Below, in pieces: positions 36,133 through 46,500 of a stretch of 64,000 nucleotides of DNA. Position 1 is the stretch's first letter. Each line of letters starts with the position of its first letter. The notes under the pieces were generated by a model. That model was not told where the DNA came from and did not search any database. It saw nothing but the letters and a program-made list of their open reading frames with translations. The position numbers and the translations under genes were made by a program. The DNA lies in contig OU612067.1 in assembly GCA_914767715.1 (NCBI GenBank), forward strand, positions 18,791,001 to 18,855,000, in the 5' to 3' direction. The stretch comes from Membranipora membranacea. Taxonomy: Eukaryota; Bryozoa; Gymnolaemata; Cheilostomatida; Membraniporidae.

Positions 36133-36891
36133 TTAAGCAACAAGCTCACGAGGAGGTGGCTTAATGGGTATACATCCAAGCTCAAATTCACCGGCGTCAT
36201 ATGCTTGTTTCTCTTCAAGAGTCAAATCTGACAATAAGCTGAATAGAAAGTCTAATCCACCTGTAGCAGTTGCTGTGGATTTGCCAAACAGTGTTTTTGG
36301 TTTACTGAAACCGCCTGTGGGTTTTTGAGATGCTTGTGGCTGTTGGTTAGCAGATGGTCTCATAAATAATGATCCGCCTTTTTGCTGCACCTGTTGACTC
36401 TGCTGGGTAAAGGCCATGGGGTTACCATTTGACCGAGAGTTGCTACCAAACGTGGAATGTTGTTGAGATCTTGCAGCACTGCTAAACAATGATCTGGCAG
36501 GATTTGTGTCAGCTTTCTGAGCAGCAGCCGCTGCCCCAAAAACAGACTGAGGTGTTGCACCAGTAGAGGGTGTCTTACCAAAAAGAGACCCTTGGTTTGG
36601 TTTTGAAAACATAGAGCGAGTTCCGGACTGCGGCGTAGCTGTCTGATTCTGTGAGGCGGAGCTGAATAGTGATCTTGGAGCGGTAGCCTGAGCACCACCT
36701 CCTCTTCCAAACATTGATTTCATTGGAGCAGGTGGAGCGGATTGTTTAGCAGCACCAAATACTGATCTTGGATTTGCAGCTGAGCTTGAGGTACCAAATG
36801 CTTGCCTTGACGAGCTTGCTGCTGCACCAAATACTGAAGCCGGTGTCGGGGTGCCAGCATTAGCAGCATCAGGCTTCACAAAGAGCGACAT
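36133..36891 (-). CDS. NUP42: FG-repeat nucleoporin, NUP42-like (last exon, possibly partial)
   Basis: The frame from the ATG at 36891 gives 252 residues. It is rich in Ser, Ala, Gln and Pro, with dispersed FG sites (SVFGAA three times, MFGRGG, LFGKT, TFGS, LFGKS) and related SLFS motifs. The C-terminus, LTLEEKQAYDAGEFELGCIP followed by IKPPPRELVA, matches the end of NUP42/NUPL2 (consensus LTxEELxxFxxxxFxLGxIPLKPPPxEL), the segment that binds the mRNA export factor GLE1 at the cytoplasmic face of the nuclear pore. A good acceptor (TTTCAG) directly precedes the ATG at 36894-36895. An upstream exon therefore exists, either non-coding or carrying the CCCH zinc finger and helical region found at the start of NUP42. 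I searched upstream by eye and did not find that finger. A polyadenylation signal lies about 90 nt past the stop. Confidence 0.78.
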   Translation of the reverse strand: MSLFVKPDAANAGTPTPASVFGAAASSSRQAFGTSSSAANPRSVFGAAKQSAPPAPMKSMFGRGGGAQATAPRSLFSSASQNQTATPQSGTRSMFSKPNQGSLFGKTPSTGATPQSVFGAAAAAQKADTNPARSLFSSAARSQQHSTFGSNSRSNGNPMAFTQQSQQVQQKGGSLFMRPSANQQPQASQKPTGGFSKPKTLFGKSTATATGGLDFLFSLLSDLTLEEKQAYDAGEFELGCIPIKPPPRELVA

Positions 36892-39800
36892 ATCTGAAAT
36901 TGAATAAGAAATCACAGAATCTATAATATGATATTTCAACCTCAACTGCTTCGTTCATATCGATAAACGGATCCATGGCACCCTTCATAGTAAACTCTGA
37001 CTGGGTTTATCCATGGAGTTAGTCTTTAACTCCTTGGTTTATCTCAATTATACAAAACCGCTGTAAATACATTTTCCAGCTTTTCGGTCAGGGTTTTGTA
37101 GACCCTGCAGTGTACCTACCCCAACCCTCAAAAATCTTTTTAGCTAGTTCATGGGAATTTAACTTCACATGAGGGGAGAACTCCTTATTTATATAACAGT
37201 GTGATGTGTTAGCAGGGAGGGTGTTAGCAACGGAAGTTTGGAACAGCAGGGAGAATGAGAGTGAGAATGTTAGGCTACATTCACAATAGTTGTATGATTG
37301 CTTACTTTTGTTGTAGGAGTATGCTATTTGTCTCACTGTCACAAACGAAAAATCCTTATTTCACTGCACCAAGAACTATCATAACCTGGAAAATACCAAA
37401 AAGTAGCATAAATCCATACAGTAAGCAACCATCTAAAAACTTAACTTAATTTGTTGATCTAGGTCAAAGAAAGGATAGTGATATACTCATATGACAACAA
37501 TTCATTCATAAACACTTTGTTTTTATTGTTGACAAGGGGTATGAGGGGTTGGTAAATACTGCAGCAAGAGCTAAATGATGGATTTTGAACATAATATTTT
37601 TTCACAGTATAAAATCTAAGGGGCTCAGAAAGATAGCTGTAGGTTAATGCTGTGGAGCTCTGGGACCACCCATGATAGAGAAAGCTTTCAAACACCTCAA
37701 ATGTGATTGGTTGTTTATGTGACAGACTTATTCATGTTGGGTGGTCTCTTAGCTTAGTGCTGGAGCGAACTGATGTGAATCTCAAGCTATTGTAGGTTGT
37801 CGACAAATGTTTCTCTAGTTGGAAGAAGACAGCTTACTTAGGACAGTGTAAGTAAAAAGAATAATGATTCTTTTTGTAACTCTTTGGTATCTGGCCTCTC
37901 AGTAAGTGAGTAGGCATGCAAGCTCCCCAGTTCAAACGAAAAACTGCACAACACCTGCCGCAGGTCTCATACCCATATTGCTCACAATTTGAGCTGAGTT
38001 ATGTTTTTAGGATTTAGTTTTTGCACACTAACTGAAAAACGAAAAAAGAGTATCAATTTGAGCTGAGTGATATAATTATACATATTTTGGCTAAAAATGC
38101 CTTGCTCCTTGTCATTGAGTGACCGCCTGTTACGACTTTTTATTTTCATATTCTTGCCATCCGCTAAGTTACAGTAGCCCTGGTGATGTAGAACATCATT
38201 ACCTTACTCAGTCAAGAATATAAGGTTTTACAAACATAAGAAATCTATCTCCTGTTCTTAGGCCGCCTTCCAGATTCCCTTTAGCCAACCAATTTTTGAT
38301 TTTCTAGATTTGTCAGCAAATCCACTCCTATTTTGGTGAGCAAAATCTTTCCACATGATATGAATACTAATGGTGCTGAGCTAACTAGTTATTTTTATTA
38401 TGTGAAGGGTAACAGTTTTGTTCTCAAAAGTGGTGATCCGTTGAATTTCGAACCTTGGGTAGGCGAGAACTGATACATTGATTAATTTAAGTTACATCTG
38501 CTAACGTTCTAATGAATCGTGCCACAAGCAAACTCTAGCGTCGGAGACGAAACATGTCCAATCGGCATGTGACCCTATGCTAAGCTTTTGGTAATTCCTC
38601 TCGAAGACATTTAAAAAGCATGACTGATGACCATTAAGACTATGGCGGATTTAAAAGCCATGCTGTCAGCGATATTTAGCCTTGCTAATATCGCCAGTTG
38701 TATTTGCAATTTTTGGCAAAAAACATTTTGGTAGTCGGTCGATTAAAATAAACCTTTAAATGTGTGAAAAATGCAATGGCCTATTCATGGGAGCACTGAA
38801 AAATATTCATGAAGCCTTTTTCACCCCATAGTCACAAATATAGATGCGCAGGAGGCAGACCTTCATTTTTAGTGGTCCCGATGGATTGAAAGTTTCCGAA
38901 GCAGGAGTATTAAGGTGAAATGTCAACATTGTTTGCATGCAAAGCTATGGGGATATGAATGGAGGTGTTGTACCAATGGGTTGAAACCTAGGCCCCTGGG
39001 ACTTACATTTCTTTACTTTGCCAATGTCCAGTATCAACCAGTATCAGTTGATACTGGACATTGGCAAAGTAAAGACATGTAAGTCCCAGGAGCCCATGCT
39101 AGGCCCCTAATACCGAGCTAGACTTGTCATGCTAGACCTAAATTTACTTGGGCTGTGAATGTTGGTAGCATTAAATCCATGTCAGCTGTGATCTGTTGAT
39201 TGCATTTAGATTTGTAAGCACCAGATAAGGTGCTGGATATTTTTGTTTGAACTGTTAAATTGTATCTGACTTAGAAAATTTGAAGCGGGGGGTTCGCTAG
39301 CTTAGTAGCGTAGTCTACATTACCTGGGCAAACCATGTCATCGTCAGTGCTGAGTTGCTGGTGAATAGACCTGTACTAAGCAAGTAGCCTAATGCTCCTT
39401 TTCTGAGTCCAGTGCTATCCACCAACCACCCAAAGATCAATACTAGCCTTGGTATGATATCTGGGTTGGTTGGGGTGACCTACCAGACTAGAACCATACC
39501 ATCACCTCGCAGACGATTCAATTAATCCCACTCGCTTCGGTAAAGCGGACATTATTTCAGAATAGTTTTCAGTAATTACCTGTGATGTTTTGTCTCAAAT
39601 TTATTTAGACAGCCAAAGTTGAGAAGATGAGTGCAGAAAACAAAGCAAATTGCGATCATATATATAATTATCCAAGAGTCAGATAGTCCAAGGAGTTGGT
39701 CTAACTTCATTCTACCACATTATTATTAAATTATCATAACCAATACCATGGAGTAGTATAGTTTAACCAAGTCCAAGGAGTGAAAGACTTGTTACTCCTT

Positions 39801-40532
39801 GGTCTAACTACTGAATGATAAAGATAAATAACAAATAATCTGTGTGAGAGGGAGGGTGAGATGAGATCAGGGAGGGTGAGATCATAGCTAGATACTTAAT
39901 TTAAGATAGAGAATGCTCTCTCTCTACTATCTATCTATTCATAGTTCTTTCCATCTCCCTCATAAAAAAGGTGATGAGACTGATTGAATCAATGAGGAGA
40001 TTTGAGGAGAGCTGGGCAACACTATTTTGTCAACACTCAGTTTGACAGTACACAATATGACTGACACTCCTCAATACTCTGTGGGAGTTCATTGACTTAC
40101 CAATGGCAAAGCACAAGAATTTTCAGAGTAAGAATCAAATTTCCTTCACTTTAAAACCTAGCTTGTGTTTTATACCTAAGATATCTTTAAATATTACAAT
40201 GTGTACATGTTACCTCCCAAATATACTATTCACTTTGGTATTTTGCTAGTTGCCAGGTTCAAGGCTGTCAATATTTGTACTCTCTACAAAAATAGTATTT
40301 CACTTGAAGGTTGCTAAAAGCCTCCTTATCTATAACACTACAGTTATAAAATGGCTCATAAATCATCATTAAGTCGACAAAGTTATTTTTCATAGCTTGC
40401 TCTCCCAAGTATAGAATTTCAACCATTTGTAGAAATAAGATCCATTCATTTTACTTCCGGTAAAGAAAAAGAAAAAAGTGCTCATCTCAGTCAATCATCA
40501 TGCAAAGTTAGAATAAAATATAGTTGTGAAAT
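36892..40532. other. Region between NUP42 and MBD2/3, no certain gene
   Basis: Should hold the 5' exon(s) of NUP42 (-) and the promoter of MBD2/3 (+). It contains the foldback at 38996-39089, copies of the CCAAGGAGT palindrome at 37013-37042 and 39769-39805, and an exon-like open stretch on the minus strand at 39324-39479. None of these supports a named gene. Confidence 0.4.
38996..39089. repeat. Near-perfect foldback, 43-bp arms, 8-bp spacer
   Basis: The left arm 38996-39038 (starting CTGGGACTTACAT) and right arm 39047-39089 (ending ATGTAAGTCCCAG) are complementary at 42 of 43 positions, with an 8-base spacer. TAGGCCCC stands on both sides a few bases out. It could be a foldback transposon or a small-RNA hairpin. 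Confidence 0.9.
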
Positions 40533-43500
40533 ATGGATATCAGCACTGTTGGCCTTCCTAAAGGATGGTCAAGGGAAGAAGTAATAAGGAAATCTGGCCT
40601 CTCAGCTGGCAAAACTGACATCTACTACTATGGGTATGGCCCTGTATTGATTTTCTCCTTTCTTTGTTTGCCAACTTTGTTGATGAATTTAAGTCGTGAT
40701 AGCACAGCAGCTGCTTGATGACATCAAGCTTTTCTTTATGTAAGAGACGCTTCCTAACGCAGAGTGACCAATGGGATATAAGCTATCAGTGTACTAGAGA
40801 AAGAACAATCAATGCAATCACATTATGATGTACAGTAGGGTAGGGTTAGATAAATAAGATAAATGATAATAATAAATACAACTACTTTCTTAGAACATAA
40901 CTAACAACAAGCACACATACAGTCACATCAATGAACTGAAGAGGGAGTTCATTGGTCACATCATTCATTCTCTACAGTTTGGTTGGACTCATCTTTGTTG
41001 ACTAACAAGTGACCTGTTGCAATTCTGATGTGAGTATATATTCAAATTGACTGAGCACTGTTGAGCATTTTTTATACAACTTGTGAGTGAGGGCAGGAAT
41101 TGGCAACATCACCACATGATGATGTATGTTGTGTATATGAGGAGGAAACAGTAAAATATCAGGGTGTTTGTTTGCAACAGATAAAGAGAAAGGCATAATG
41201 GATTTTCCCAACTAACATTACACACACAGGGCCTGTAATCATCTTTTAATAACCAATTCATAATATACACCTAGTGAGTTATCAAGTTTGAAACCTGATT
41301 TTGTGATGGTCCACTAGTGATTAATAAATAAGGATGGATGGGATGGCTTTATATGTGACATATCGAGCTAAGTACATCAACCCTACCTATTGCTGAACGA
41401 TATATAAGCATACAAACAACAATACAATTTTAAAAGTCTCTCCTACTGTAAATACATTAGGCTACTGCTAATAATCATCAGGGGGTCTTTCAATAAGAAA
41501 CAGCCAAAATCGCAATCTGATCGCTCACTCCAGTGAGTGAGCAACACCCGTTAGGCTCTCGATTTCAAATCGCTCAGTCATTGATGAAACTAAACTATCT
41601 ACATTCTGAGTGAGCGATTTTGTCTAAATGAAAGACCAAGTGAGTGATCATTTTTGAGCGATGCGATAGTGATAACTCGCTTTAGTAAAGCATCGTTCTT
41701 TCTAATTGAAAGACCTCCAAGATGGGTTTGACATGGAGATGATGGTACATAGTTGCGATTCTCAATCGTGAATCTTGGTATCTGATAAAATCTCTGTCAC
41801 ACACTTTAGAATTACCCACCTTATAACGCTATCGATTGTCCATCGTCCAAGATAATCCATTCATTTTTTTCCATGAAAATGTAAATCTTGTGTCATTTTA
41901 ATCGTGGCAGCCAGCAAACGTGGAAAGAAATAACATCAAGTTCAGTTCTATCGCTAGTTTAGCCTAAACACTTTATATCCCTTATTCGCATGAGAGGTTG
42001 TTGCGCTATCTCTCACTCAGCTCAATCACTGTGTACTGTAGAGTTGAATGAAGCCAAGTAAGGGCACTAATAGTCATTGTGATAAGCTTAATTTGCTGAT
42101 TAGGGCCAGTGATAATTCAAATGACATTATTATTATCGTGTGTAAGCAATAAGGGTTTTATTCCTTTGTTATAAAGTCATTTCAAGCAGCTGGTACCAAT
42201 TAATTATCATTCTGGTCATTGATTAAGCAGTTGCCCCTTTCTTCATCATGCCCCCTCTCAACTAAAGCTTTTCCTTTTCACTGTTTAGTTGGTGTAAAGT
42301 TGCTCTAAGCTCAGGCAGCTATAATTTGAGCTTGTTTGTGAGTGACTCATATCCTACATGTATTAACTACTATCAACTACTGTATAACAGCTACAAATTA
42401 CTGAACAGCTTTTGTCTCCTTAATTTATCAGACCCGACGGTAAAAAATACAGAAGTAAGCCACAGATCGCACGAGAGCTCGGACCTAATCACGACTTAAC
42501 AGCATTCGACTTCAAATCAGGGAGAATGATAAACCAAGCAAGCATTATCAGGAAGGCTAAGAGTAAGATGAAAGCTCCATATGACTTTACTAAAGGTAAG
42601 ATTACCCTCTCTCTAGTGATGTACACAGAACTTTAATGCAAGTATTTTGATGACTATGATGTGTTAAAGTAGCTGCTGTTTGGCGCTTATGGAGCCAGGA
42701 AAGTCTGTAAAAGAGGCATGCATGTCAATTTTTATTGTGGACGCAGTCGGAAGTTTGACATCTTAGTATTTAAAGCGTGAGATGCCAATGAAAGATAGTG
42801 TTATGTGTTGGCAGCCATTCACACAGACTGGTTGGAGTTCTTGTGGCGTGAACATTTTGTTAGGAGTGTTATTATAACACAAACAAAAAGTCAAGTTTTC
42901 AACCTGACAAGATGGTATTTGTGATACCTGTAAACATGGTCAAAATCTTGTGATGTTATGTTCTATGAACAACAGAATGTAGTGTATATCCTAAGGCACT
43001 GTCTCATAAGCGATCCCCACATGTAAATTCTGTGCTTATCTTTTGTTTACCGGCTACAGACAGTCGTTGTGATAGTTCAGTACCTTCTTTTGATTGACAG
43101 GTTTCCGAGGTGACTCAAACCTATCCCTACCAGTAAGACAGACTGCCTCCATATTTAAGCAGCCTGTAACAGTGATCCGATCACACCCCGACTCTAAAGT
43201 AAGACACGACCTAAAACATGGACCGGCCGACTCTCAGCAGCCCAGACAGTTATTCTGGGAGAGATCACTCACAGGTGTTAAGATCACAGACGTGACTGAA
43301 GATACGCTGGGATGTATCGGGCTCCCCAGCAAGATACAAGGTGGGTTTGAAAGTTTGTTCCTTATTTCCCTCTTTCCTCTCTCATAATACTGGATCATCA
43401 ATCTCGCTCTGATATCTTATATGGAATTGCAACGTTTGGTACAGTCTCCCATCTTGCTCTAATATCACCGAACATCAAAGCGAGTCAAGAGAATGCACCA

Positions 43501-46500
43501 AACATAGCAATTCAATATGGAATGATCTCAAGCATTGATATAATATCGCCGATTCACTGCTTTACAAGCGTAAGTCATCATTTTTCAGCCCATGAAGCTT
43601 ACCCTCTGGGAGAATGCTAGCTATTTAAGCTGATACCATATTAGATGTTATAATTTCTTACGATTTTTAATTTTTATCTGAATATTGTATATTTTGTAGG
43701 AATTAGCCCTGATCTGAGTACTGAGAATCTGTTACAGTCTATCGCTGCAGCTCTACATCTGTCTAACCATCCTATAGTCGGACAGAATCAGTCTACAGCT
43801 AAGTTTGCTAAGAACCCTACTGTACACGTCAACACTAACCAACCACTTATCCAGGTAATGTGCCGGGCGGCTCGCTCTGCTACTGATGGCTACAATATAG
43901 TCCTTTTCATGCCAAAGAAATAGTGCTGCAAGAGACATAGAGCCGCAGCAAGAAGTTTGGGAACACCTCCCAGTGCTAAAAATCAGCAAATTGTCTTTAT
44001 AAATTGGAGTTGTCAACTCTCTGAGCTTTTTGTTCAATGAGTAGACAACTCTCATTTATAGAACATTTTTTGAGGTCAAATATCAGCTATATTAATAACA
44101 TTTACTAGGGCAGAGACTTTAGATAAGAGATTGGTTGCCAGCCAATGTAGGACTTTCTGTTTGTGATAATACTGATTATTTTGATATTCAGCAAGTAGTT
44201 GTGACTGAAGAAGATGTAAGACAGCAGGAGAATAAGGTAGAGGGAGCTCGTAAAAAGTTAGAGGAACTGTTAGCGGCCATTGAGAAAACCAACAGAGAAA
44301 ACATGGAAAAGGAGGGCCGTCCCATGTCAGCAGATTCTGCTAAATCTGTAAGTGAACACCATAATAGTTTCATTGTACTCAAGAAACAGCTTTGAAAGGA
44401 TATTACAAACAACAAATGTGCAAGAGTCCTAGCGGATCTGGAACTGATAATGCAAATATTAGAAATGGCGCAAAGTTAAAATACATAATCTCTCTGCAGA
44501 GGGTTGATAACTGTTTGAAATGACAGAAAGACTTATTTCTTTGATAAAGATGCTGAATGGCGTAATACGTTCAAATGGCCTTGGCTGTTTCCTTGACTGT
44601 AAATTTAGAATCCTCACTGGAAACCTACTGATCGAATAACAAAAAGAGCCGCCGCTGTGTGATGTCTAAATTTAGATTCATTGTGACTGTATCCGTGGTA
44701 CAGGATCTGTACATAGCCCGAGGGCTACACGGTCTGGTCTGATACAACCTACCAGGAACTATGGTCATCATCTCAGCGCATGCTCATTACTTGAATATCC
44801 TAAGTCACCGCTGTTGTCCCTTATTTCTCAAAATATTGCCAAAGGAAATAAAAACATTTTAACATTTTAGGGGGTCCATGTTAGCGAAGGAATTGCGTTC
44901 ATTTCTGCTATTAAGAGATTGTACTGGTTTTTATTTGGATGATCAAACTTCTGACACTGATTTGTTGTAGAACGAGTCGACAGGCTCAACTCTGAAGCCG
45001 GCGAGCAGAAGTCGTAAGCGTAAAGCCTCGCCTAGTAAATCTCCCCCTCATCTAGAGAAGGAGGGGGAGAAATCTAATAATCCGACCCTGGGCAAGGAAC
45101 CAGCAGAGAAACAGAGCAAGCCGGACACTACTGTAGTCGAGGGTAGGATAGTGTTGTGTATCATCATGATAATGTGATTCACTGAAAGTCCGACTCATTG
45201 GCAGGTCTAATGATGATGTAATAATATGAAGTGATATCCTGTACCAGCCTCCTTATATACTCTGGTTTTATATGGCCAATTCCAGTCTCTAAAAGATGAT
45301 CAAGGAGAGTGCTAAAAGATTTGATGATGACTTACAAAATAAAATTGTGCCTACGGTGAATTTTTGATACACACATAGCTCTAGATAGATATTTGAGGCT
45401 GACCATATCTTTTAAATCCTCTCACACATCTCTCAGAATTTCATATTCTCCAAATAATGTTATTTTTGAACATATTTGGTTCCTTCTCTGTATGATAATA
45501 AGATGACAGTGGAACATTTTTGGCAATTGGACTTTGCAAAAAACAATTGATTGGACAATTCCCCCTTAAAAGGCAGCATATTATCTGTCTCGTTAAAACA
45601 ATGTTAAATAGAACTTGAAAATGCATCTGCATTTCTATTTTGCCACTATTTTTTCCTGATTTAGAACTTAATTATGCCTTTATTTGCTTTGGTTGGCCAT
45701 ATGCTTTATTTGGGAAGCAACATCATTTGTGGACATTGTTAATAATTGTTTTTTATCTACCATGCACAATGAGTACCATGTAGTGCCTGTTTGCCGCAAA
45801 TTGGTCTTGTTAGCTCAGTCCTTTATCATACTCCTTTTTTGTGACTGTGATGGTCTTGTTCACTCCCAAAATGGTATGGGATTAGTTGCCTAGTGGGAGG
45901 TTAATATGCTTTGATTTGGTTGCACGCAATATTGTGGATGCCGCATAATTTGAGGACTTTGCCCATCATCATTTTATATCCCGATATTTTCCTGTCTGCT
46001 GTTTCTCATCTTTCACAAAGCGCTTGTGATTCGTGTGTTGTGAATCTGTTGTTTTCTCTAGTTTTATTTGTGCTCGGACTAAGGCTGCTGTCATACTAGC
46101 TGCACATTAATTATCACAGAAGGCCCAGCTATGACTCACAACCTTTTTCTTTGCATCCATATTGTTATTGTTTGGTACAATAATTCAGTGTTCCAAACCA
46201 ACACCACTGTTGTTCATTCCCGTATGTCTATTGTTTGCAGGTAAGGATGAAGATGAGACTAAGGAAGCAGATAATAAGGAACCAGAACAGGAAGATGGGG
46301 ATGATAGTGTACCTGGGGATAATAGTGAACCTGCAGCTACTGTAGATGACAGCCAGGCAGGTGAGTGTCTCGGCTCCTCTAGCTTAGTTTGTTGGTTGGC
46401 TGTGGGGTGGATCTTACTTTTGTTGAAACAATGCAGTATGATTGCTCAATCAGATCGTAAAGTATTTCGCTTGGTGATATGGTCCAAAATGAGCTTGAAT

